The notes under the pieces are model-generated. The model had not been told where the DNA came from, ran no database searches, and saw only the letters and a program-made list of their open reading frames with translations. From assembly GCF_030272615.1 (NCBI RefSeq), contig NC_081412.1, positions 339,504,870 to 339,568,869 on the forward strand: 64,000 nt of DNA, given 5' to 3'. This document shows, in pieces, positions 23,934 through 34,097 of this stretch. The stretch comes from Cryptomeria japonica (taxonomy: Eukaryota; Streptophyta; Pinopsida; Cupressales; Cupressaceae). Made by a program: the position numbers and the translations under genes. Within the stretch, counting starts at the first letter, position 1. Every line of letters begins with the position of its first letter.

Positions 23934-24561
23934 CATATTAATATAGGCTGTAATATGTATGATTATGTATAATGACATTTTTGATATTCTTATATAAGGA
24001 ATATAGACAATAATGTGTAATTCCTCATATGTCTGTTTAAATGCTGCCAACAACCATGATATGGATAGTGAGGGAATACAAAGAAGGGAAATAGTTATGA
24101 GGTCCTCTTCTAAGCACACCACCTCATGGTGGTGATTGATAGTCCCATGAGCCCAAGGGGGTGCAAGGAGTGCTCCACCCTTGGGCTTAGAAGGGAAGGG
24201 TGTCCAAAACACCCTATTGTATTTTCTCCACAAGTTGCCACCATGGTTGATTATTGGTTAAGGAATCCCAATCATAGGAAGGTGAATAAGGGTGGTGTGA
24301 TGAGGGGGAACAGCTGTAGGACACCTCACTAGGTACACCACCTCTTATGAGATGGCGGAATGTCACATGAGGCTAAGAGGGATGGTATATCTGCTCTTGG
24401 GATTTGGTTAGAGGATCGCTTTGGGCACCCTATGATGTCTCCTTCTCCTAACTCTCTATGGTTGAACTCCGTTAATGAATTAGATAAATCATATAACTAA
24501 AATAATGTTCCTTACCCTAGTAGGGCAAAAACTATGACATTTACAAAAGGGGACATTACAA

Positions 24562-25032
24562 TTGGTATTAGAGCTTTGATCCTGCTAGCTTGCAGGGTAA
24601 AGATAGATCAATGGATGCATTCTCTTCAATAAGAAGGATCTAACAATGCGTGTATGCTTCATGTTTTTATGTGTATGCTCCGTGTTTGGTTCATACCTGA
24701 TGTGTTTCCAATCTGTCTACTGCATGAGTGTCTATGATTATTGTAAACATATTCCTACCAACATGATATCTCTATTTTTGGTTGATCTAGAATATGAGAA
24801 TAACTAGAGTGAACTAAAGAGATTTGAATTTACTTACAAAAGAACATTGCATTTAAGGTCATAGATATGTGTCATATCCTCATCTTAAAATATAAGTTCT
24901 TGCTTTAACGTTATGCAAATGAAGGATCCAAAGATGACAAATCTCCAAGGGCTAGTTTAGGGACCCTCACGTTGAAAAGATTTGGATAAAATTGTAATTG
25001 CTCGAGGGCAAGCAATCTTGGGAAAGGCAGAC
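24562..25032 (+). other. Internal region of the non-autonomous LTR element
   Basis: About 470 bp between the LTRs without a protein frame. A purine-rich stretch (GGGAAAGGCAGAC, to 25032) just before the 3' LTR is the likely polypurine tract. Confidence 0.7.
24564..24575 (+). promoter_or_regulatory. Primer-binding site (initiator Met tRNA type)
   Basis: TGGTATTAGAGC, two bases after the 5' LTR end. It differs by one base from the TGGTATCAGAGC used by many plant elements (seen intact at 42181). Confidence 0.85.
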
Positions 25033-26406
25033 TGTCATATCCCTGCTCATATATAACTTCGCAGCCTTTGAAAGATGAGATGACAGCCTTTATAGTAGTC
25101 AAACCTAGGCAATTAAAACAAATAGAGCTGATCAAGAATATAAAATAATAATAATATATGAAAGGCTGACTAGAGGAAATAAATTACATTATCACTTCAT
25201 TGTTAGGGGCCGATTACCTTTTTATTAAGGCCGACCCAGGTGCATAAGATTAAAATAAATTAAGTTCAAATATTATGGCCGACTTTTCGTAGAAGATCAG
25301 AAATAAAATTAAATATACAAAGGCCGACCACTCTTGAATAGTCACCACACTTGGAAGTCGTTCCTTTGTATGAAAGGTTGCCTTCTTTTAAGGAAAGGTA
25401 GGATGGAGTATAAGAAAGGGTATGTGAGATAGAGTTAAAGGCAAGATAAAAGGAATAAAATATTCTAGCAGATTTAAGCAGAGAAAACCTTAGAAGCGGT
25501 AAGAATTAGAGCAGCCTTAGGGCAGAAAGCATATGAATTCATGCAGCAAACATATGAATACTGCAGAATTGAAAGTAGAGTATGCATATCGAATAAGGGA
25601 TCATCATATCTATCAATCAAGGAAAAGAATAAAAACAAGTATCTGTATAAAGAGGAGCAGTTCATCTCTTAATATATCTGTGATCAGGCATTTAAATCAA
25701 ACCAAAAATCCTTAAATTTCTGGCAGTGGCATTGTTACTCAATATATGAAGCCAGATAATCTTTTTATGCAGAATCTTCACATATTAATATATGCTGTAA
25801 TATGTATGACCATGTATGATGACATATTTGATCTCTTATATAAGGAATATAGACAATAATGTGTAATTCCTCATATGTCTGTTTAAATGCTGCAAACAAC
25901 CATGATAGATAGTGAGGGAAATACAAGGAGGGTAAACAATTATGAGGTCCTTTTCTAAGCACACCATCTCATGGTGGTGATTGATAGTCCCATGAGGCCA
26001 AGGGGGCGCAAGGAGTGCCCCACCCTTGCGCTTAGAAGGGAAGGATGTTCCAGACACCCTATTGTAGTTTCTTCACAAGTTTCCACCATGCTTGATTATT
26101 GGGTTAAGGAATCCCAATTGTAGGAAGGTGAATAAGGGTGGCATGGTGAGGGGGAACGGCTATAGGACTCCTCAATAGGTACACCATCTCAAATGAGATG
26201 GCGGAAAGCCACATGAAGCCAAGAGGGATGGTATATATGCTCTTGGGCTTAGGGTAGAGGATCGCTTTGGGCACCCTATTATGTTTCCTTATCCTAACTC
26301 TCTATGGTTGAACTCCATTAATTAATTAGATATATCATATAACTAAAATAATGCTCCTAACCCTAGTAGGGCAAAATCTAGGGCATTTACAAAAGGGGAC
26401 TTTACA
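25033..26406 (+). repeat. 3' LTR (1,374 bp)
   Basis: Starts TGTCATATCCCTGC and ends GACTTTACA. It is an uninterrupted copy of the split 5' LTR. Confidence 0.9.
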
Positions 26407-26411
26407 ATTTC

Positions 26412-29301
26412 TTTAATATGGACCTATTAACAAGAATCTAACTAAATAACAGAAGAGCCAGAACAAAAAGTGCTTAAGCATGTGGGCTGATGGATTGCAA
26501 ACAACAAGTGAAAAAATTCTTTGTGGAATTTTGCCAAACATTTGGCAACACTTTTTCTGCTAGAATGAACAAGGCTCTCCGCTGATTATGCTGCAAAACT
26601 CTACTTCGATTTAAGCACCTTGGCCTTGTAAAGTGCAACACTTTCTTCCTACAAGGTTCTTCCCCAACTACTTCCCCCCTACAATTGAATATATAGAAGT
26701 TCTTTCTGAATTCGAATTCTGATGGCTGCTAAATTTGAAGGCAATAGGCAGTTAGGTAATGAAATGATGTGATAAATAACAATACTGCTTACTTTCCAAT
26801 GCCAGATAACCACCCTAAAATCCTTCACTTGATAGAGCATGTAATGGCTGTCGAATCTTCATTTCTGCTTAGTGTTTACAAGATAAACTAAAATGATTAG
26901 CTTTAATTTGCTTTCGTTAATAAGCTGTCATGGTTTTCTCCTTGCATAAAGAATTTCAGTGTGCCGTATTGAAGATTAGGACCCCATACAATTTGGAAAC
27001 ACAAATCAGCACTTAAATTTTCCATTTGCAATGAGAACCATTGCTGGCCTGTAAATGTTTTTCTGCCACCTGCAGTCTTTTTGGTTTTGTTTTTATTAAG
27101 TTATAAAAATAATATTGCATTGTATCTATGCTATTAGATTACTTCTGCTGGGGATTTGGGAGTGGAGACCCTAATGGGTTTTAGGGGCAGCAATGATAAT
27201 TTGCACAAACCCCAATGATAGAAGGGGTGTGGAGAAATGCACTTGCATTTCCTTGTGGGCTGGAAGTTTTTTTAGATGATTAAAAATAGAGGAGTTTGAG
27301 CAAAAATATGAAGAAATGGACAATATAGTGCAAAAAGAAGTGAAAAAAAAAAGTAAAAAAAAATCAATTTCTATGTTTGCTGGGCATGTATATACAGGGG
27401 TGAGACTCTTGAGTTGGGGCGAGAGTCTTGGGTTGGGACTTGCGAGTCTGACTCCAAGACTCATGTGAGTCCCCCCAGGACTTGGCGAGTCTGTGCTTGG
27501 ACTTTCCAAGACATGGCTTGTGAGTCCGTGACTTTGGGACTTGGAGAGCTCTGGGACCCTCGAGTATCTCATGTTTTGGCAAGTTTTGGAAGAGTCCACA
27601 ATCTACGAGCCTATTAACCTTGATTCCCATAGGCTAATGTAGTGGTTAGAAAACCTTTCCTGAGGTTGGTTGTCTTGGCAGGAGTGCTGGTTGGCACATT
27701 TAGATGTTTTTAGAGGCCAGTGGTTTGGTGAGATCCATGACGATGCTTTCTAGAGAGCATTTTGGGCCATTTTGGCCATACTATTTTTAGTAAGTCATAG
27801 GAGGGTCAGCTGCATGTTCAGCTGAGTGACTTTCTATTTTTAGGTCGGTGGATGCCTAAATGATATTTATTTTCAGTTAATATAGTTCGTAGAAATTAAA
27901 TATTAAAATAATGTTATTATTATTGTTGAATCTAATGTTTAACTTTAATGTTATTTTAATTTCTCAAAAGGGACTATGTATGGGCTCCAAAAAAGGGAGT
28001 TGTAAGGTTTTAATATTTTATTTGATATTGGGCACCAAACTTAGGGGATATAAGGAGAAATAATTTAATGAAATATTAAAAGATAAAAGCTAAAGTTTAT
28101 TTCCCAGAGGTGGTATCGGAAATTAAAGGAGAATTATAAAAGAGCTTTTGAGAGCTCATATGATTCATTAACGTTGAATTCATTTTTGAGGAGTTTTGGC
28201 CTTAGAAATGAGAAAGGGTTTGAACCAGCAACTTGTGGAGAGAAAATCCTTCACAAGATTCAATACCTGCTGGAGTGGAAGACCTCTCTAGGGTATTCTT
28301 GAGGTGTTCTCAGTTCAGGGATTTCAGGAGAACTTATTGATCCAATTTTGTAATTGATCTATAAGAGTTTTATGAATTTGAGAGCAGATTGAAAATCAAT
28401 ATCAATTGCAAATTGGAGGTGTTACAGCATCAATGTTGCAGGCCGTACCATTTTGTTGCCTGCAAGCCATTCTTTCAAGCTTTGGCGTAGAGTTTGGTTG
28501 TGTTTTCAGAGCACATTACTGCAGAGATCATTTGAGCAGATTTAGAGTACCTTTTGGTGACTGATTGGGCTAGATTTTGGTTTCCCTTGCTCGTCGTACC
28601 TCCCCTTATGCTGGTCGTACAACCTCTAGGGCTGGCATGGGCATTCCAGGGTTGGCAATAAGGGTTTTGAAGTGGTTTAATGTCTGATTTTAGGTGCCTA
28701 GGGTTTGCAGACACTCCTTAAACAGTTTGAATGCATTTGAAGACTTTTTCTAGGTGCGGCGTCCAGATTTGTAGTGTTGAAAAGGCTGATTTCATGCACA
28801 ACAGTTGGCCCAAGTCATATACATTTTCTGGGTATGATTGTTTTAGATATGTTTTGGTTTGTAATGATCTGGGTAGTTGATATATTGCTGATTTTGATCA
28901 GCCCTAAAATCTGGAAAATATTGCTGCTTGGTCAAATTGTGTTTCTACTTACGACATTTTTAGTTGATAGAGCTTTTTGGGTTTTTGATAAATCATTTTC
29001 TGAAATTTTTTCAAGCATATTGGTTGCAAGTTCATTTATGAATTAGAAAGTTGAAAAAAAAACAATATAGCTTGTAGTTTCCAGTGTTCCAGATTGGGGT
29101 GGGACATTTCAACAAAGAATCTGTAATGAAAATTAATGGCAATATGAGTGTCAAACTAATTCTATAGCACCGAAATTTGGACTCATAATACTGGTTTTTG
29201 TATTCAAGAATCATGTGTATTAATGATAATTTTTGAACTCTGTGAGCTAATTTCCTGCAGGACTGCTCCTACTTGCAATAATGTCCAATACCAAATTCAT
29301 G
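26412..29301. other. No gene recognised; GAGTC-rich segment inside
   Basis: No coding signal was found. The segment 27390-27625 is described separately. A stretch at about 27,960-28,300 has the look of an old LTR-element leader but no boundaries could be set. Confidence 0.35.
27390..27625. repeat. GAGTC-rich subterminal repeat of a hAT-like family
   Basis: A dense run of GAGTC/GACTC words with GGACTT. The same kind of segment lies at 62,820-62,945 just ahead of a BED-finger hAT gene, so this is probably an end fragment of that family. No target duplication was found. Confidence 0.5.
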
Positions 29302-29419
29302 CCTAAATGCTAAGTCACCTGTTCGGGTTCGGGTTCAGATTCGGATTTGAGGACCCGGTTCACTGGTTTGGCAAAATTTTGAAAATGGATTTTGGGTTTG
29401 TTGGGTTCATTAGTACAAA

Positions 29420-29423
<4 letters not shown>

Positions 29424-29463
<40 letters not shown>
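29424..29463. repeat. (TA)n microsatellite, about 20 units
   Basis: An uninterrupted alternating AT tract of about 40 bp in the left end of the hAT element. Confidence 0.95.
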
Positions 29464-29466
<3 letters not shown>

Positions 29467-29981
29467 GATTATAATATCACATTGCATCATATAAAGAACA
29501 AAACCACCAAAAATTTGTAATTATAGCATCATGATCATATCATCATAGCATCATATACTTCAAGTTCAATGTCAAAATAATATTATCGAGTTCAAGTTTC
29601 ATTGTTTCAACAATTGGAACTTTTAACTTTTAACTTTTAATCATCAAATGGGTTCTCTAAATCATCATCATTGACATTGACATTAGATGAACTAAAAGCA
29701 ATGCAAGTGCCACTTGCACTTGCACTAATAATGTTCTCGCTTTTCGAGTCCTTAAATGCAATATGCTGAGAAGTCAAAGCATCCATGTGAATATGCTTTG
29801 GCTCTATATCCCACATCTTCATCTCCCCTTGCTTGTAGTCATGTTTTTGTGAAAGGTGATGAAAGTTTAAATGCACATATACTAAGTTCTCCGCCCTTTT
29901 TGAGTGCAATTTATTGCGCTTTACTGAGTAGATGAAAGAATATGTGGTTCAATTTATTTCTGATGTAGATGAACTAGCAAT

Positions 29982-30273
29982 CTATGAAGATAAAGTAAAC
30001 ATTTAAAGCTATACATTTATAATTTTATTAATAGCATTTTCAATTTAAAAAAAACAAACAACTATAAATAAAACTTTAAATATTAAAATATAAATATTCA
30101 TTATATTTTTTTTTTGATAATTCATAGCCGAAGCGGTAATTTTTAGCTTTTCCGTGGAGCTAAGAACCAGTTGAGTAGACTCAAACCCAAGACCTCCCAA
30201 GTAGGAGGCTCACAGCTAACCTTTGCATTGTCGGGTCATCCCCAAATAAATATTCATTAATTGTTAAACTTAC
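29982..30273 (-). other. Last intron of the hAT transposase, hosting a SINE
   Basis: Donor GTAAGT (complement of 30268-30273), acceptor TTCATAG ending at 29982. The codons on either side join the LAIKIL and SSTSEIN..STYS-like blocks of the transposase. Without the SINE and its duplication the intron would be about 136 bp. Confidence 0.75.
30104..30246 (-). mobile_element. tRNA-type SINE (about 143 bp) with 13-bp target duplication
   Basis: Exact duplication TAAATATTCATTA (30091-30103, 30247-30259). On the minus strand the body ends in a poly-A tract (T run at about 30105-30116 on +). A tRNA B-box-like GGTTTGAGTCT lies at about 30180-30195. No protein frame. It is inserted in the hAT transposase intron. 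Confidence 0.85.
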
Positions 30274-30779
30274 TAGTGATAAAATTTTGATCGCGAGCCC
30301 CTATAGGTTTTAGAAGTATTGGCCATGGAAGTACCACCAATTATGAGCATCCTTCTTGAACCTATTATGAAGAGGCTTAGCTCTTTAACCATTTGAGTGT
30401 GCAAAACCAATGAAATCATTTGTAATTGCATCTCGAAATTCATCTTTAGGGAAGAGTCTAAGGAATGCTGCCTTGTACTCATCAGACACTTCAAAATCTC
30501 TATATGGGGCTGTTGTGAGGTATTCACACATTGCCCCCATTGCAAGGGGGACCCCCATTTTTTCACTTTCTAGGTTAGTCGTCTTAGCTTAGTTGTTAGT
30601 TGTTGTCTAGTCTTTGCTATTAACCTTTTGTTTGTAGTTGCTCAAGAGCTGATCAAGTCTCCCTCTTAAGATTGAAGTGGGGTACGACACTTTCTCTGCC
30701 CTCCAAAGCTTTCGATCTGCCTCTCCCAATATGACCAGTGGATGCCCAAGGCTGATCGCTTCCCTTCGACCTCCCCATC

Positions 30780-31420
30780 ATTTATGATTTATCCCTCTCC
30801 ACCCCACTACCTACCTTTCTATCCTCCATCTACCCTTTCTTCATCCATTCCCATATCCTAACCCATTTCACCTACATAACCTCCATCCTACCCCTTAACC
30901 TTTTTACCTCCCACCCCTTACTACCTTATATTTCCCAACTTCCATCTTGCATTCTAACCTACCCCTACCACTACCTACATCCCATCCTAACTATCCCTTA
31001 CATTCCCCTACATCCTTCATTATTAACCATCCTATACCACTACCCTTCCCATCATATCCTTCCTACCCACTCATCTATCCTCTTCTAACTTCATTCCCGA
31101 ACTCCCATTTTCCTAACTACACCTCCTACTTCCTACCCACACTACCTTTCCACCCTATCATCTACCCTCATCCTTGCCTATCCCTATCCCTATCCCTATC
31201 CCTAGCCCAACCCCCTACACCTTACACCCTTACCTTTTTCCTACCTCTTATAACTCCCACCGTCACCCATACCTCCCCTTTACCCCTTTTACTATCTACC
31301 GCAGCACCCCGTTATAACTCCCTACTATCACTTTACCCCTCCCGTACTTTCTCCTTACCTTTCTTCACCCTACATTCCCTTATCTTTTCCATCCGTGGTC
31401 CCCCACCTCTCCAAACTTAT
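30780..31420. repeat. Pyrimidine-rich, G-poor tract with (CTATCC)n
   Basis: About 640 bp made almost wholly of C, T and A. A short CTATCC array (about 5 units) lies near 31,175-31,207. The open frame across it (30947-31513) is a product of this composition, being mostly Pro/Ser/Leu/Tyr, and is not a gene. Confidence 0.8.
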
Positions 31421-32683
31421 CACCTTCAGCTCTTCATTTCCCTTGGCCCACGTGGCATTACTTGGCCCCACTATGATCCTTTACATGGAGAATTTAAAAA
31501 AAACAAGGTTTGAAGAACCCTCCTTGCTGGGACCCACCGAGCTTTAGCTGAAGATTTTCTAAGTGTTTTCAATTACCTTTAACCCTGCCATGCCACATAT
31601 CATTAGGCCCCACCAAAGCTCTGCAATGGAAGAAAAAGTCTTTTTAAGGAATTTTAAATAAAGGGAGAGCATCCACCTCACTCTACCCCTTCATCCCTTC
31701 CACCTTATCCCCTCCGTGGCACTTCTTTAACACATCATCCTATCTTTTTTGCCACAATATCCTCTTTTCTATTACACCTTTCCACTCCCTTTTCACACCC
31801 GTGGCATATTTGGGATCCACTAAAACTTTAGGATGGAGAATATAAAGCACACTTGACTGTAAATTTAATCCAAATCTCCAAGTTCACAATGGAAGATTCT
31901 TTTCAAAGGTGGTGAAATCATTTTTGAGGACATTCAATGAGGATCGCCCAGCTAGTGCATACAGCAGCAACTGTGATATTGATCAAATTCTGATCATTTT
32001 GAGGCAGCAATCTAGATCTTTTACTTCAATGAATTCACCTTGGCATTATAATCATTAGAGATCACCCCAAAGGCAATTTGATTCACTCACCGATATATGA
32101 TCAAGGAGATTTCTTTTTGAACTCAGGCTTGAAGGACCATGGTATTGAGTTTTTATACTTCAACAGTGATTGAAAGGGCAGTGAATTTGTCACTCTCCAG
32201 CAAGTTTGACCTCCAAGGTGGTAATATAAAGTTCAGATCTGAGACTTGAATCGTTTCAGTGATTATCCAAGTCCAATCAAGGTGTCTTCATCTGTAACGA
32301 TTTTGTTGTCATGTCCCCTCCTTGATCGGTATATATATATCCTAAATGAGGCAAGTATTACTATTGACTAATATAATGATTAACAAATGATTATTTTTGA
32401 AATTTATTTATTTATTAAATAAATTATTTAATTAAGATATATATTAATATTTATACTGGAAAATCAATTATTTAATATATATAAGTAATACATTATACTA
32501 AATGAAATTAATATATAAAATAAACTATTAAAAAAATATTAATTTATTTAAATATATTGCAAGATGGAAAAATGAATTATCAAATAATAAGCAAATCAAA
32601 TAATGTAACATTTAATATTAAACACTCGTTAAAGGGAGCAAAGAATGGCCAAAGTAAACGGTTAAGTATGTTTACGTGGAGGT

Positions 32684-33021
32684 AACCCCCCCCCCCCCCC
32701 CCCCACGTGGAGAGCTAACTCCACGGTGGCCCCTCCCCGCGGGAAGTGGTGGGACGGGGGTCGCAGCCTGGGCTGCGGCCACCGTCACACCCCTTCCTGC
32801 GGAAGGGACCCCATGGGGGGATGCGACCCCTCCTCTCCACGGGATATTAATGGAGGATCACCGCAGAGAAAGGAGGAGGGAGGGAGGCATGGGGGAAGAA
32901 ATAAGAAAGTTTGAACACGGCCACTGCAGAAGCAAGGAAGGCTCGGGGCAAACCAGGATTCCCGTCTGTCGACGACAGCTGCAGATTGTGAACGCCAACA
33001 TCAATTGCGATCTGCGGACAG
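32684..33021 (+). other. GC-rich block in the solo LTR, with C run and strong splice donor
   Basis: A run of about 20 C is followed by sequence far richer in G+C than its surroundings, ending in a consensus 5' splice site (GACAG|GTAAGAAG, GT at 33022). An open frame of 138 codons covers it but reads low-complexity Pro/Gly/Arg. It may be the transcribed leader (R-U5) of the retroelement with its donor, which is inference. I do not call a host gene. Confidence 0.45.
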
Positions 33022-33045
33022 GTAAGAAGGGTAAGGGTCATAAGA

Positions 33046-33088
33046 TATATATGTGTGTGGATGTGTATACCACACACACACATATATA
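33046..33088. repeat. Inverted repeat of (TG)n and (CA)n
   Basis: TATATATGTGTGTGG and its complement CCACACACACACATATATA flank a 9-bp loop, a long perfect-like hairpin. Confidence 0.85.
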
Positions 33089-33853
33089 CTAGTGCATATT
33101 TATAATTACATGTATCACTAATGTTTATATATATGAATATATTAATAAGGATAGGTACCCAGGTAGAATACGTATGTACATCGAGTATCATTACAAAGGT
33201 TAATAAATATAATGAATGAATATTTTATTATATATGTTAATAAATATAGTTAATGCTTATTTAGCATATGCGTTAATAAATATAAGTAAGTAATATTTTA
33301 ATATATATATTAATGAATGAATAAATTAATATATATGTTAATGAATGTAATTAATGTATATTTAATATATATAATAATGAATATTTTAATGTAGACATTA
33401 ATGAATGGTTTTCAGATATTAAGGAATAAGTGTAAACCATAAGTTAATGAATATGTACAAACATACATTAATGAATGCATATCAATGCATAGTTAGGAAT
33501 ATACGTTAATAAATGTGAATGTTTTATAATGGATGCTTTCTGAACATATGTTATGGAATATATGCTAAGTTAGGACTATGTAAATGTGGATTTTGGAATA
33601 GGAAGTAGTAATAAATTCTAAAATGTAATATAAATGTGATTAAATGATGGAGGTTATAGGGAGGAAACTCCCTTAGCCTAATGGAGGGATTATGATAATC
33701 CCTAGGGCAGTATATATACTGAATATCTATATGCATATATATGGCTTGGCTGACTAAATTCATCCAAGAAGAGACGGATCTGGCCGGTCCCCTCTGAGGA
33801 CTTGGATGATGAGATGCATCATCCAAGGCAAGGAATTGACATAGGGTCTTCCT

Positions 33854-34097
33854 TGGATGGCTTGGGTGAAAGTAGTTACATCCAAGACAGGAATCAAATT
33901 AACCTTTGATTTCCTGGATGGCTTGGGTGTAAGAAATTGCATCCAAGACAAGAATCGAATTCACCTTAGATTTCCTGGAGGGCTTGGGTGTAAGAAATTA
34001 CGCTCAAGACAGGAATCGAATTAACCTTCGATTTCCTGGATGGCTTGGGTGTAAGAAATTACATTCAAGACAGGAATGGAATTAACCTTCGATTTCC
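33854..34097. repeat. Tandem array, 4 units of exactly 61 bp
   Basis: The units start TGGATGGCTTGGGTG (or one base different) at 33854, 33915, 33976 and 34037. A partial fifth begins at 34098, and a more diverged related unit lies ahead of it (about 33790). It is located in the solo LTR. Confidence 0.93.

Larger units (their letters stand above)
21349..24561 (+). repeat. 5' LTR (about 1.39 kb plus a nested hAT insertion)
   Basis: The parts are 21349-22120 and 23942-24561, the rest being the hAT element and its duplication. It matches 25033-26406 throughout. Confidence 0.88.
21349..26406 (+). mobile_element. Non-autonomous LTR retrotransposon with large LTRs, 5-bp target duplication
   Basis: The two LTRs are direct repeats that start TGTCATATCCC and end GGGGAC(A/T)TTACA. 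The exact duplication ATTTC flanks the whole (21344-21348, 26407-26411). A primer-binding site near-complementary to initiator Met tRNA (TGGTATTAGAGC, 24564-24575) follows the 5' LTR. The internal part is only about 470 bp and has no protein frame, so gag and pol must come from elsewhere. The 5' LTR is interrupted by a 1.8-kb hAT insertion. The LTRs differ by roughly 7-8 percent in the stretch I aligned by eye, so this is an old insertion. Related LTR ends occur at 32307-34318, 48989-55505 and 59192. Confidence 0.9.

Noticed and set aside
29424-29463. Possible origin or scaffold-attachment site
   Set aside because: A plain (TA)n microsatellite. Nothing else supports a function.
30947-31513. 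188-codon open frame on +
   Set aside because: Produced by a G-poor, pyrimidine-rich tract. The translation is Pro/Ser/Leu/Tyr low complexity and the tract lies inside an insertion in a hAT.
32676-33092. 138-codon frame in GC-rich block, considered as the missing GET4 first exon
   Set aside because: It lies inside a solo LTR with its own target duplication, reads low-complexity Pro/Gly/Arg, and the phase needed for the 37547 exon meets a TGA just upstream of the donor.
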